DNA from: Methyloglobulus morosus KoM1
Lineage (GTDB): Bacteria; Pseudomonadota; Gammaproteobacteria; Methylococcales; Methylomonadaceae
DNA length: 64,000 bases
Direction: 5' to 3'
Assembly: GCF_000496735.2 (NCBI RefSeq)
Contig: NZ_AYLO01000044.1
Span: 22,366 to 86,365, forward strand
The notes beneath the pieces are model-generated. The model ran no database searches. It was given only the letters and a program-made list of their open reading frames with translations, and was not told the origin of the DNA. Positions 18,293 to 26,633 of the stretch are shown here, in pieces. Positions within the stretch are counted from its first letter, which is position 1, and each line of letters begins with the position of its first letter. Made by a program: the position numbers and the translations under genes.

Positions 18293-18337
18293 AACGACCT
18301 GTTTGCGGGGCGTAACAACTAAAGCAAACAGGTCGTT
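18293..18337 (-). promoter_or_regulatory. Long perfect hairpin in the rpsO-pnp intergenic leader
   Basis: Two 14-base arms, AACGACCTGTTTGC (18293-18306) and GCAAACAGGTCGTT (18324-18337), are perfectly complementary around a 17-base loop. No T tract follows on the minus strand, so it does not look like an intrinsic terminator. In E. coli the pnp leader carries a stem cut by RNase III as the first step of PNPase autocontrol; this stem has the same position. Role is inferred. Confidence 0.7.
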
Positions 18338-18348
18338 CCAGGTATGGG

Positions 18349-18618
18349 TTATTTACGTAAACCAAGACGCTCAATCAAGGAGCGGTAACGGTTAATATCT
18401 TTGTTTTTTAGGTAATCCAGCAGCTTACGGCGTTGGTTGACCATCCGCAACAATCCGCGACGGGAATGGTTGTCTTTTTTATGTTCGGCAAAGTGCGGCG
18501 TTAATTGCAAAATATGCGCTGTCAGCAAGGCTACTTGCACTTCGGGTGAGCCCGTGTCGGTTTCAGACAGGCGGTATTGTTCGACAACGGCTTTTTTTTG
18601 TTCTGCGGTAAATGACAT
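18349..18618 (-). CDS. rpsO: 30S ribosomal protein S15
   Basis: An 89-aa protein matching S15 along its length: [20 protein letters not shown] in the first half and [18 protein letters not shown] in the 16S rRNA-binding helices. It binds 16S rRNA early in 30S assembly and commonly represses its own mRNA. The start ATG lies near a GGGATT sequence. It stands between truB and pnp, the usual order in Gammaproteobacteria. A small inverted repeat (18739-18745 with 18753-18759) lies between it and truB. Confidence 0.98.
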   Translation of the reverse strand: MSFTAEQKKAVVEQYRLSETDTGSPEVQVALLTAHILQLTPHFAEHKKDNHSRRGLLRMVNQRRKLLDYLKNKDINRYRSLIERLGLRK

Positions 18619-18762
18619 CTAGTAATCCCTATTAAGATTAATAAAAAATAAAGCACTCGATTGAATTTAGAAAAACAGCAAGTGCCAGTAACAAACCATT
18701 TCCACGATAGGGTGTAGCAATGGCTTGAGTTTAGTTGACAATCATTACTATCATGATTGGCA

Positions 18763-19665
18763 TTAAATGTTCAGGTTGAACAGTTTTTTCGGCGCTAGTT
18801 TACCATCCAAACGCATTTCCCCCAAGCCTAAAAACTCAGTCGTAGCATACATGCGGACTGAACCCAGCAAGCTTTCATTCAAGTCCAGTAATTGCCCGTA
18901 TTTGATGGCCGTAGCTTGTTGGTCGTTTAAATAGACAGCCGGCATGGTTTGTAGCGGCGCATCAACATTAATAAGCGTGGCCAGTAATTGTTCATCGTCC
19001 AATGCTTGTAATTGCTCCAGTGTATTGGTTTGTCCAATATGGAATCGCCCGGCTTGTGTCCTGCGTAATGCCTGGACAGTTGCGCCGCAACCCAGTTCTT
19101 GGCCAATATCCTCGGCGAGAGAGCGTATGTATGTGCCTTTTGAGCAATGTACCTCAAGCGCCAGGCTATCTTTTTGGAAAGCCAATAACGTCAATTCAAA
19201 AATCGTAATGTGCCTGGCCTTCCGTTCGACGGTAATGCCGTCCCTTGCCAATTCATAGAGTTTTTTACCGTTCTGCTTTAATGCCGAATACATGGGCGGA
19301 ATTTGGTCGATTTCGCCTGTAAATTTTGCCAGGATAGCCCGTATCGTTTCAACGGAAAATTCAGGTATGGCATGGGTTTCAACAATGTTGCCTTCCAGGT
19401 CGCCCGTATCGGTCTTGATGCCTAGCAGGACAGTGACTTGATAGCGTTTGTCGTCATCCAGCATCATCCCGGAGACTTTTGTGGCTTCACCAAAACAAAT
19501 GGGCAATAAGCCCGTCGCCAACGGGTCCAAGCTGCCAGTATGTCCGGCCTTATTGGCATTGAACAATCGTTTTACTTCCTGTAAAGCCCTGTTTGACGAG
19601 ACTCCCAAGCGCTTATCCAGCAGCAATATACCGTGGATATTGCGTTTGGCGTAGCTGGTTTTCAT
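18763..19665 (-). CDS. truB: tRNA pseudouridine(55) synthase TruB
   Basis: A 300-aa enzyme making pseudouridine 55 in the T loop of tRNAs. The catalytic aspartate is in HTGSLDPLATGLLPICFGEA (about residue 45). The N-terminal block LLLDKRLGVSSNRALQEVKR and the C-terminal PUA-like part are present. The ATG overlaps the rbfA stop (ATGA), showing translational coupling in the nusA-infB-rbfA-truB operon. Confidence 0.97.
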   Translation of the reverse strand: MKTSYAKRNIHGILLLDKRLGVSSNRALQEVKRLFNANKAGHTGSLDPLATGLLPICFGEATKVSGMMLDDDKRYQVTVLLGIKTDTGDLEGNIVETHAIPEFSVETIRAILAKFTGEIDQIPPMYSALKQNGKKLYELARDGITVERKARHITIFELTLLAFQKDSLALEVHCSKGTYIRSLAEDIGQELGCGATVQALRRTQAGRFHIGQTNTLEQLQALDDEQLLATLINVDAPLQTMPAVYLNDQQATAIKYGQLLDLNESLLGSVRMYATTEFLGLGEMRLDGKLAPKKLFNLNI

Positions 19666-20048
19666 AGGGTATCGTTCTCGTCTTTTTCCGGTGTTGCCGC
19701 CTTGTTCGCGTTACTGAGCAACTCTGCGACTCGCATCCCCGTGTCGAATGAATCATCGTAAAAGAACTTCAATTCGGAAATGTGCCGCAACTGCATTTTT
19801 TTTGCCAATAGATGCCGGATGAGGGGGGACATTTCGTTCAGCCGCTTAACATGGCTCTTTTTGCCCTGCTCATCAGAATTCAGCACGGTAAAATAAATCT
19901 TGGCAGATGCCAAGTCCTTGCTTAACACAACTTCATTGATGGTGATAAACCCCAACCTGGAATCATCAATATCGCGTTGCAGTATGAGCGCAAGCTCTTT
20001 CTGCATCTGCGAAGACACCCTTGCGCTACGGCCAAATTCTTTCGGCAT
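19662..20048 (-). CDS. rbfA: Ribosome-binding factor A
   Basis: A 128-aa KH-fold protein needed for late 16S rRNA processing and cold growth. MPKEFGRSARVSSQMQKELA is the usual RbfA start and LGFITINEVVLSKDLASAK the core strand-helix. The frame extends another 18 codons upstream into infB, but I choose the ATG at 20048, just after the infB stop with AAGGA at proper spacing. It overlaps truB by 4 bases. Confidence 0.95.
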   Translation of the reverse strand: MPKEFGRSARVSSQMQKELALILQRDIDDSRLGFITINEVVLSKDLASAKIYFTVLNSDEQGKKSHVKRLNEMSPLIRHLLAKKMQLRHISELKFFYDDSFDTGMRVAELLSNANKAATPEKDENDTL

Positions 20049-20052
20049 ATCC

Positions 20053-22659
20053 TTACAACACCCGTTTGACTTCGGTGCGTTCAAAGACTTCGATTTGGTC
20101 ACCTATCTTGACATCATTGTAATTCTTTACGCCGATGCCACAATCCATGCCCATTTTAACTTCGGCCACATCGTCTTTGAAACGTCGCAAGGATTCTAAT
20201 TGGCCTTCATAAATCACCACGTTTTCCCGCAATACGCGGATGGGCAGGTTGCGCTTGACATAGCCGTCTACGACCATACAGCCCGCAATCGCACCAAACT
20301 TGGGTGATTTGAAGACATCACGGACTTCGGCAAGGCCGACAATTTGTTCCCTGATTTCAGGTGCCATCATGCCGCTGATGGATTTTTTGACTTCATCAAT
20401 GGCTTCGTAAATGATGCTGTAATAATGCAGGTCTACGCCTTTTTCTTCGATCAAGCGGCGAGCCGTCGCGTCCGCCCTGACATTGAAGCCCATTAAAATG
20501 GCATTTGAAGCTAATGCCAAATTAACGTCACCTTCGTTGATGCCACCAACGCCGCCATAAACAACCTTAACTTCCACTTCTTCGGTGGATAGGTCAACCA
20601 AGGAGCCCCGTAAGGCTTCCAAGCTGCCTTGGACATCGGTTTTGAGGACGAGGTTGACGCTCGCGATTTCACCAGCCGTCATCCTGGAGAAAACTTCATC
20701 CAGTTTGGATGCGCTTTGGGCGGCATGTTTGCTGAAACGCTTGCGGTCTTCGCGGTGTTTAGCCAAGTCTTTGGCGATACGCTCGTTTTGTACGACCAGG
20801 AATTCATCGCCAGCAAAGGGCGTTCCAGACAAGCCGAGGATTTCTACTGGAACGCATGGGCCGGCTTCTTTGATGGTTTTGCCATTTTCATTGAACATGG
20901 CGCGAACCCGACCAAATTCATGTCCGCACAAGACCATTTGGCCATTTTCCAACGTGCCTTTCTGGATCAAAATCGTTGCCACCGCACCTCGGCCTTTGTC
21001 CAAGCGGGATTCGATGACAATACCGGAAGCCGCGCCTTCAATAGGGGCTTTCAGTTCCAGGATTTCGGTTTGTACAACCAATGCTTCGATCAGGTCATCA
21101 ATACCTTCCCCGGTTTTGGCGGAGATTTTAAGGAATTGGACATCGCCCCCCCACTCTTCGGGGATGACATTGATGTTGGCTAGTTCCTGCATGACTTTTT
21201 CAGGATTGGCATCGGCCTTGTCGATTTTGTTGATGGCGACGATAATCGGCACATTCGCGGCACGGGCGTGATCGACGGCTTCTTTGGTTTGCGGCATCAC
21301 GCCATCGTCTGCCGCAACTACGACGATGACTACGTCCGTGACATCCGCCCCCCGTGCGCGCATTGCGGTGAATGCGGCATGGCCTGGGGTGTCGAGAAAG
21401 GTCACCGAGCCGTGGTCGGTCTTGACCTGATACGCGCCGATATGCTGTGTAATGCCGCCCGCTTCGCCTGCGGCAACACGGGTTTTACGGATGTAATCAA
21501 GCAGGGAAGTCTTGCCGTGGTCCACATGGCCCATGATGGTCACAATCGGTGCCCTTGGTACGGCTGCACGGTTGTCTTCCTGTTGGGCTTCGGCAAGCAG
21601 TTCTTGCTCAAAGTCGTCTTCATTTTGCATGACGGCCTTATGCCCCATTTCCTCCACCAAGATAGCGGCCGTTTCCTGGTCTATGCTTTGGTTGATGGTC
21701 GCCATAATGCCCAGCTTCATCAGTTGTTTGATAACTAGTGCGGCTTTTACGCTCATTTTTTGGGCGAGATCGGAGACGATAATCACTTCCGGGATTGTCA
21801 CTTCTTTGACTATCGGGGCAACAGGCATCTCGAATTGATGCTTGCCGTCCGATTGGATGGTATTACGCGAAGAAGTTTTTTTCTTTTTGCCGCGTCGCGG
21901 TATTGAGCGACCGTCATCATCCAGTTTATTCCTGTGCAGCGTTTCCTTTTTGCCTTCTGCCAGTTGCTTGACCCGTTCGGAATTCCTTTTGATGGATTCC
22001 TCCAGACGCCGCTCTTTTTCGTCCAGCTTTTTCTTGGGTTCTTCCGCTTCCTTAAGTTTCGTAGGTTTTTCGTGCTTAACTTTCTTCTCTGTTTTTATGG
22101 CTGAAGCATCATGTTCGCTAGCCAAGCCAGGTTTGGCAATTTCGGGGGCGACCGCTTGCTCAACTACGGGTTTGTCGGCTACGGGTTCAATTATGTCGGT
22201 TGTTGAAGTGGGTTGCTGCGATTCCGGCTCGATAGGTGCAGGACTTTCGTCAACAACTGTTTGTGTCTGCGGAAGGGGTGAAAGATCAGGCTGGATAACT
22301 TCCTCGACCACTTCAAGCTTTTCGGGCTCGGATGCCTTCAATTCTTTAGGGTTGATATAGGTTTTCTTTTTACGAACTTCTACGCTGATGGTTTTTTGTG
22401 TGCTTCCAGGTGCATTTGGTTGTTTGATTTCAATGATTTTTCGGCGTTCAAGCGTTACCCGCCTAGGGGCGCTTTCAATTTCTGCTGTCGGTTTTCCGTG
22501 CCGATTACGCAGATGCGCCAGCAATTTCATTTGATCGTCGTCGCTAATGACATCATCAGGTTCGCTGAGCGTAAGCCCTGCTTCTTTAAGCTGTACTATT
22601 AGCCGTTCCAAAGGTATTTTTACTACCTCGGCTAATTCACGCACTGTTTTGTCGCTCAT
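20053..22659 (-). CDS. infB: Translation initiation factor IF-2
   Basis: An 868-aa GTPase that places initiator tRNA on the 30S subunit. An N-terminal IF2_N domain ([20 protein letters not shown]) is followed by a long charged linker rich in K, E and P, then the G domain: G1 [14 protein letters not shown] (about residue 376), G3 [18 protein letters not shown]4 AINKIDK; then domains II to IV. Strong RBS (AAGGAG). It follows nusA by 12 bases in the conserved operon. Confidence 0.98.
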   Translation of the reverse strand: MSDKTVRELAEVVKIPLERLIVQLKEAGLTLSEPDDVISDDDQMKLLAHLRNRHGKPTAEIESAPRRVTLERRKIIEIKQPNAPGSTQKTISVEVRKKKTYINPKELKASEPEKLEVVEEVIQPDLSPLPQTQTVVDESPAPIEPESQQPTSTTDIIEPVADKPVVEQAVAPEIAKPGLASEHDASAIKTEKKVKHEKPTKLKEAEEPKKKLDEKERRLEESIKRNSERVKQLAEGKKETLHRNKLDDDGRSIPRRGKKKKTSSRNTIQSDGKHQFEMPVAPIVKEVTIPEVIIVSDLAQKMSVKAALVIKQLMKLGIMATINQSIDQETAAILVEEMGHKAVMQNEDDFEQELLAEAQQEDNRAAVPRAPIVTIMGHVDHGKTSLLDYIRKTRVAAGEAGGITQHIGAYQVKTDHGSVTFLDTPGHAAFTAMRARGADVTDVVIVVVAADDGVMPQTKEAVDHARAANVPIIVAINKIDKADANPEKVMQELANINVIPEEWGGDVQFLKISAKTGEGIDDLIEALVVQTEILELKAPIEGAASGIVIESRLDKGRGAVATILIQKGTLENGQMVLCGHEFGRVRAMFNENGKTIKEAGPCVPVEILGLSGTPFAGDEFLVVQNERIAKDLAKHREDRKRFSKHAAQSASKLDEVFSRMTAGEIASVNLVLKTDVQGSLEALRGSLVDLSTEEVEVKVVYGGVGGINEGDVNLALASNAILMGFNVRADATARRLIEEKGVDLHYYSIIYEAIDEVKKSISGMMAPEIREQIVGLAEVRDVFKSPKFGAIAGCMVVDGYVKRNLPIRVLRENVVIYEGQLESLRRFKDDVAEVKMGMDCGIGVKNYNDVKIGDQIEVFERTEVKRVL

Positions 22660-22671
22660 AATTCGCTCCTT

Positions 22672-24186
22672 TTATTCGCCTGATGTTTCAGCAAACCACG
22701 GTTCGCGGGCTTTCATAATTAGTCGTCCGGCACGGTCTTCAGTCATGTCCGTCAAACCCAATAAGTCGTCAACAGACTGTTCCGCCAAGTCTTCCATAGT
22801 TAAAATGCCTAGGCTTGCCATTTCATGGGCCAAGTCTTTATCCATGCCTTCCATGGACAGCAAATCATCCGCAGGCTCTGCTGATTCAATGGTTTCTTCG
22901 GCGGCGATGGCCTTGATAAGCAGGGCATCTTTGGCGCGGCTACGCAATTCGTTGACCAGGGCTTCGTCGAACCCTTCGATTGCCAGCATTTCGCTGAGCG
23001 GGACGTAGGCAATTTCTTCGACGGTATTGAAGCCTTCATCGACCAAGATCATGGCAATATCGTCATCGACATCCAGTTGTTCAACGAATAATTGCTTGAT
23101 TTTAGCGCCCTCGGCTTCGCTTTTTTCTTCTGCCTTGGTGGCATCCAGGACATTGAGTTCCCAGCCTGTCAGTTGGGTCGCCAAGCGTACGTTTTGGCCG
23201 CCCCGTCCAATAGCTTGGGACAGGTTTTCCGAACTTACCGCCAGATCCATGCTGTGCTTGTCTTCGTCCACAACAATGGACTGGATTTCGGCAGGTGCCA
23301 TCGCATTGATGACAAACTGCGCTTCACTCGGATTCCAGAGAATAATATCGATACGTTCACCCGCCAGTTCGTTGGTGACGGATTGGACTCTTGAGCCGCG
23401 CATCCCTACGCAAGCACCCACAGGGTCGAGTCTGGGGTCATTGCCTTTAACCGCTATTTTGGCGCGGGAACCAGGATCACGGGCCGCCCCCATAATGGAA
23501 ATCATGCCTTCATTGACCTCCGGCACTTCCAGGCGGAACAGTGCGATCAACAACTCTGGTGCGGTGCGGCTGATGAAAAGCTGTGGGCCACGAGCCTCCG
23601 AACGGACTTCTTTAAGATAGCCGCGAATTCGGTCGCCATTGCGGATGGCTTCACGCGGGATCATGTCTTCTTTCGCTATAAAGGCCTCGACATGGCCGCC
23701 CAAGTCCAGATAGACATTGCCTTTCTCTATGCGTTTTACGATGCCCGTAATGAGTTCGCCAACCCGGCTTTGATAGGCTTCAACTATTTTTCTGCGTTCG
23801 GCTTCGCGCACCTTGTGGATAATGACCTGTTTAGCCGTTTGTGCGGCAATCCGGCCAAAATCGACGGATTCGATTTCTTCCTGGATGACATCGCCGACCA
23901 TGATGTTTGGATCTTCCATTTGGGCGGCTTCTAATAGGATTTGCGAGGCGGGGAATTCCACGTCGCCGTCTATTTCTGGGTTGGCATCGACGACATCCCA
24001 TTGGCGATAGGTGACGTAATCCCCGGTTTTTCTATCGATAATGACGCGAACTTTTATTTGGTTGCTATGGCGCTTGATGGTGGCTGCTTCCAAGGCTGAT
24101 TCAATCGCTTCAAAGACAATTTCTTTATCGATGTCTTTTTCGTTAGAAAATACCTCGGCCACCAATAGAATTTCTTTATTTGCCAT
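22672..24186 (-). CDS. nusA: Transcription termination/antitermination factor NusA
   Basis: A 504-aa RNA polymerase factor. N-terminal domain (EILLVAEVFSNEKDI), S1 domain (ELITGIVKRIEKGNVYLDLG), two KH domains (GMRGSRVQSVTNELAGERID and ENLSQAIGRGGQNVRLA) and two C-terminal acidic helix-hairpin repeats, as in gammaproteobacterial NusA. The frame reaches back to 24204, but the ATG at 24186 (MANKEILLV) has a near-perfect AAGGAGG seven bases upstream. It overlaps the end of rimP by 11 bases. Likely under leader attenuation (tandem terminators upstream of rimP). Confidence 0.97.
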   Translation of the reverse strand: MANKEILLVAEVFSNEKDIDKEIVFEAIESALEAATIKRHSNQIKVRVIIDRKTGDYVTYRQWDVVDANPEIDGDVEFPASQILLEAAQMEDPNIMVGDVIQEEIESVDFGRIAAQTAKQVIIHKVREAERRKIVEAYQSRVGELITGIVKRIEKGNVYLDLGGHVEAFIAKEDMIPREAIRNGDRIRGYLKEVRSEARGPQLFISRTAPELLIALFRLEVPEVNEGMISIMGAARDPGSRAKIAVKGNDPRLDPVGACVGMRGSRVQSVTNELAGERIDIILWNPSEAQFVINAMAPAEIQSIVVDEDKHSMDLAVSSENLSQAIGRGGQNVRLATQLTGWELNVLDATKAEEKSEAEGAKIKQLFVEQLDVDDDIAMILVDEGFNTVEEIAYVPLSEMLAIEGFDEALVNELRSRAKDALLIKAIAAEETIESAEPADDLLSMEGMDKDLAHEMASLGILTMEDLAEQSVDDLLGLTDMTEDRAGRLIMKAREPWFAETSGE

Positions 24187-24661
24187 TGCGTCCTCCTTTC
24201 TCAATTAAATAGTCAGGCACCAAACGCGCTTTGCTCATCGCTGCGAAAGGCACTTCAAAAATCTGGTCTGCTTCACGCAGGGTAATTATCTCGTCTACAA
24301 CCTTTTCAATAACACCGGTTATTTTTTTTCGTTCGCCGATGGCTTGGTACAGGTTCACCAAGACGGTGCTGCCGATAAATTGTTCGAACTGGTGGAGGTT
24401 AAAAAACGGCCTGTCCACACCGGGCGAAGACACTTCCAATTGGTAATTGCCCTGGATCGGGTCTTCCACATCCAACACGCCGCTGATTTGGTGGCTGACT
24501 TTGGAACAATCATCCACCAGTATGCCATTGGAACTGTCGATATAAACCCTGAGTAAGCCGTTTCTGGGGTGCGGGTGATATTCAATGCCCCAGCACTCAT
24601 AGCCCAGCCCTTCCACAATAGGTTCGATCAGTGTGAGCAAATGCTCAGGCGCCCGCTTCAT
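24176..24661 (-). CDS. rimP: Ribosome maturation factor RimP
   Basis: A 161-aa 30S maturation factor with the conserved blocks LTLIEPIVEGLGYECWGIEY, YIDSSNGILVDDCSKVS and LEVSSPGVDRPF. The frame extends 19 codons upstream, through a terminator hairpin, to 24718; the ATG at 24661, with GAGGA at proper spacing, fits the family start. First gene of rimP-nusA-infB-rbfA-truB. Its start codon is only about 25 bases beyond an intrinsic terminator. Confidence 0.96.
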   Translation of the reverse strand: MKRAPEHLLTLIEPIVEGLGYECWGIEYHPHPRNGLLRVYIDSSNGILVDDCSKVSHQISGVLDVEDPIQGNYQLEVSSPGVDRPFFNLHQFEQFIGSTVLVNLYQAIGERKKITGVIEKVVDEIITLREADQIFEVPFAAMSKARLVPDYLIEKGGRNGK

Positions 24662-24685
24662 TCGTTCCTCATAAATCTTCACACA

Positions 24686-24708
24686 TAAAAAAAGAGCCAA
24701 CGGCTCTT
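24686..24708 (-). terminator. Intrinsic terminator just upstream of rimP (leader T2)
   Basis: AAGAGCC (24692-24698) and GGCTCTT (24702-24708) form a seven-pair stem with a three-base loop; reading the minus strand, a run of T follows at 24693-24686. It lies in the leader rather than after a gene, so it probably attenuates the nusA operon. Confidence 0.82.
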
Positions 24709-24778
24709 CCCTAATCATACCTGCAAGATGTTACTTGCAAGTGAAACCTGCCCATCCGCTTCCCGTTCCGAAGCCCCA

Positions 24779-24805
24779 AAATAAAAAACCCCAAAGTGGG
24801 GCTTT
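24779..24805 (-). terminator. Intrinsic terminator (leader T1) with an alternative pairing partner
   Basis: On the minus strand GCCCC-ACTTT-GGGG is followed by T6 and more T. The same AAGCCCC arm (plus 24798-24804) can instead pair over seven bases with GGGGCTT at plus 24771-24777, which would break the terminator stem. This makes it a candidate switchable attenuator or the 3' end of a small RNA. Confidence 0.75.
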
Positions 24806-24889
24806 CTTATTATTGGTAGCGGAGACTCGCAACCGTTTTATCCTGCTTTTTTCAACAACAGGACTGCCTGGGCAAGTCCACTAAGCTAA
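24781..24889 (-). ncRNA. Candidate small or leader RNA upstream of rimP
   Basis: A TATAAT (plus 24896-24901 read on the minus strand) is followed about seven bases later by a 105-base stretch that ends in the T1 terminator. It folds into GGACT/AGTCC and GGTTGCG/CGCTACC hairpins before the terminator. It contains tRNA-like words (TAGCTTAGTGG like a D arm, and a terminal CTACCA) but no acceptor stem or seven-base anticodon loop can be built, so it is not a working tRNA. In E. coli the initiator tRNA gene metY occupies this place; a decayed tRNA or an unrelated sRNA are both possible. Confidence 0.4.
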
Positions 24890-24895
24890 AAGATT

Positions 24896-24901
24896 ATTAT
24901 A
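24896..24901 (-). promoter_or_regulatory. Putative -10 box for the rimP-nusA-infB leader transcript
   Basis: TATAAT on the minus strand, in AT-rich DNA directly upstream of the candidate leader RNA. The -35 region is weak (TGTACA about 18 bases upstream). Confidence 0.45.
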
Positions 24902-24950
24902 CATATAACAAGGAAGATTTGTACAGTCATTTCTTGAAGGCGTGAAATGA

Positions 24951-25290
24951 TGGGTATTAAAAAGGAGTTCGGTAAGAATTAAGGCTTTGCCCCTTTTTCT
25001 ATCCTCTTTTTCCAAAGTGCCCTATCTTGAACATCATTGGCAATTGCCAAAAGGCTTTATCGATAAAAATCAGAAAAATCCATTTAATTTTACGAGGGAA
25101 GAATGGAACAAGTCGTTAAGAACCGACAAGCATCCCGAAAAAATAATAATTCAGCTTCAAGAATGCTGGTTCATCTTCGATAGCCGAAAAGCCTTTGAGC
25201 AAGCCTTATATGATGGGGGATATGCTTTGGTTCGTGACGACAAGCGCGGCTATGTCGCTGTCGATAGCCATGGTGAGGTCTCTCGTGTAT
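24951..25290 (+). pseudogene. Fragment of a plasmid-type relaxase/mobilisation protein
   Basis: An open stretch without a proper start encodes HHWQLPKGFIDKNQKNP, FNFTREEWNKS and GYALVRDDKRGYVAVDSHGEV. I recognise this as the segment after the nuclease domain of MobA/relaxase-like proteins (family pattern: aLeeGyaLArGDRRgfVaVD.rGEv). The relaxase nuclease domain itself is missing, and homology stops near 25280, where the end of an IS481-type relic begins; the frame then runs on meaninglessly to 25403. A relic of a mobile plasmid or ICE. Confidence 0.62.
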
Positions 25291-25716
25291 TGGCTCAAAC
25301 CCGACCTGACAGTTACCGAATTTTCAGGGTGTCTGTCAGTTTAGGTTTGGTTCAGTTTTTTTTCATCCCAAATCAATTCCCCACTGAGCAAGGTTTCCAT
25401 TAGCGTTCGACCATTACAGTCCTTGCCTTGATGAGTCCTTTCATTAAATAAACAAGCCATTTGTCTTGGTTTTTCTGTAAGGTTTCCAAATATCCGTAAA
25501 GCCGCCCACGGAAGGTGATTTGATAGAACTCCTGAGCCTTAAGTGCGCTTAACCGGCCTTTGATGTTTTTAAGTTGTGCCTGAGCTAATATAGAACACAT
25601 GCCAGTCCCCAGAATAAAGATACCACACTGCGCAACTTGTTACTGGTGCGATGTTGGCCGTATGCAGGGAAATCTATGGCGCAACTGATAACGGCTTGTT
25701 CGGTGGCATCGAAAAT
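25291..25716 (-). mobile_element. Relic of an IS481-family insertion sequence (right end retained)
   Basis: The minus-strand sequence from 25716 to 25341 is a decayed transposase; beyond its stop lies TGTCAGGTCGGGTTTGAGCC (plus 25292-25311 reversed), which has the look of an IS481-type terminus, with a second TGACAG-type word inside (25332-25339). The opposite end is missing at about 25716. The element interrupts the relaxase fragment. Confidence 0.6.
25341..25716 (-). pseudogene. IS481-family transposase remnant lacking the DDE core
   Basis: Three frames must be joined. First, ATEQAVISCAIDFPAYGQHR (the N-terminal helix-turn-helix region); then, after a frameshift, GIFILGTGMCSILAQAQ and LKNIKGRLSALKAQ; then EFYQITFRGRLYGYLETLQ, which belongs near the C-terminus; then after another shift THQGKDCNGRTLMETLL and ELIWDEKKLNQT ending at TAA 25341. 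The whole catalytic region between the HTH and the C-terminal EFY motif is deleted. The family assignment rests on the characteristic EFYQ..FR..Y.SLE.LQ..LD.W pattern. Confidence 0.72.
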
Positions 25717-25785
25717 TTAAGTATAGATGTAATTGCGTTTTCTCACCCCAACTGCTTGCCTATGTGTCGATAAGCCATTGGTAGG

Positions 25786-26421
25786 TCATTTGTTAATGAT
25801 ATTAAAGCAACATGCGCCACTACCCTTTGCCATACATTCCGAAAGCTCAATGTCTTTTTCCAATAAGGCCGTCATAAAGGCAATATCAAATTTACAAATC
25901 TCAGTATGCTTTTGTGCTAAATCATGAAAAATACAGTTGTATGCTTTGATCGTATTCTGTTCAGGACTTCCAGGATCAACCTTGTTGTGAGTTTTAAAAC
26001 CCAATTCGTCCATAATTTTTAACAACTCCAACTTGCGCTCGTCCGGCGATTTTCCCGTAAAACGGTATAAATAACTTTGCGAGAGGCTTTCGCCCAGCTT
26101 AGACATATAACGCTGAAAAGCTTCTGCACCTATTTCGGTTTTTAGGTCAGAAAGCATAAGTTGGGAAAACCAGGCATATTGCTTAGGGAAGCTGTTGATG
26201 CCGGCTTCGGTCAGGACGTAACGCCGCACAGGACGACCGCCTGTTTTGTGCAGCACGCCCGCCTGAAGATAGCCTTCCAGTTCCAATACGGAAATGTGCT
26301 GCTGAACCGCATTGCGAGATATATGCAATGACTTGGCAAGTTCATCAATGCACAGCCCTTTTTTATGCTCTAGCAGCAGTTCTAATAATTGGCGTTGGCG
26401 CAAGCCGATTGGGTCAGCCAT
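25786..26421 (-). CDS. SufR-like HTH transcriptional regulator with probable Fe-S cluster
   Basis: A 211-aa regulator. An N-terminal winged helix-turn-helix (residues 5-75; CIDELAKSLHISRNAVQQHI) is followed by a C-terminal half with C163, C176, C196 and C204/C205 (AYNCIFHDLAQ, TEICKFD, LSECMAKGSGACCF). The C-x12-C spacing and the late cysteines resemble the SufR group, where they hold a 4Fe-4S cluster. It is divergent from a truncated haemoglobin and a ferredoxin reductase, with a long palindrome between. An NO-, O2- or redox-responsive repressor of that module is the natural inference. An ArsR-type metal sensor is less likely. Confidence 0.8.
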   Translation of the reverse strand: MADPIGLRQRQLLELLLEHKKGLCIDELAKSLHISRNAVQQHISVLELEGYLQAGVLHKTGGRPVRRYVLTEAGINSFPKQYAWFSQLMLSDLKTEIGAEAFQRYMSKLGESLSQSYLYRFTGKSPDERKLELLKIMDELGFKTHNKVDPGSPEQNTIKAYNCIFHDLAQKHTEICKFDIAFMTALLEKDIELSECMAKGSGACCFNIINK

Positions 26422-26465
26422 GTCGTTTCCTATTGATGTCGCATTGCGAGCGTATCAGTAAAAGC

Positions 26466-26510
26466 ATGTCAAAGTCTGTGAAATATTACCAAATTCACAG
26501 CTTATGACAT
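26466..26510. promoter_or_regulatory. Palindromic operator candidate between the Fe-S regulator and globin genes
   Basis: Arm one ATGTCAAAGTCTGTGAA (26466-26482) and arm two TTCACAGCTTATGACAT (26494-26510) match as an inverted repeat at 14 of 17 positions around an 11-base spacer. It lies 45 bases upstream of the regulator start and 124 bases upstream of the globin ATG, where a site bound by the divergent regulator would be expected. Confidence 0.65.
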
Positions 26511-26518
26511 ATTATTAT

Positions 26519-26546
26519 TGTATTAATAATAGTTATTCGATATTAT
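26519..26546 (+). promoter_or_regulatory. Putative promoter of the truncated haemoglobin gene
   Basis: TTGTAT (26519-26524) and TATTAT (26541-26546) are spaced by 16 bases in an AT-rich stretch directly beside the palindrome; TATACT at 26544-26549 is an alternative -10. Repressor bound at 26466-26510 would sit just upstream of the -35. Confidence 0.4.
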
Positions 26547-26633
26547 ACTGCCATGATCTACAGCATTCGGTTGCGGTAGGGTCATTGCGTGTTTTAGCAC
26601 TAAATAATTCACTTATATATCGGGAGATTACAC

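Noticed and set aside
24813..24890. tRNA gene on the minus strand upstream of rimP
   Set aside because: tRNA-like words are present, but no acceptor stem and no seven-base anticodon loop can be formed; reported only as a candidate RNA.
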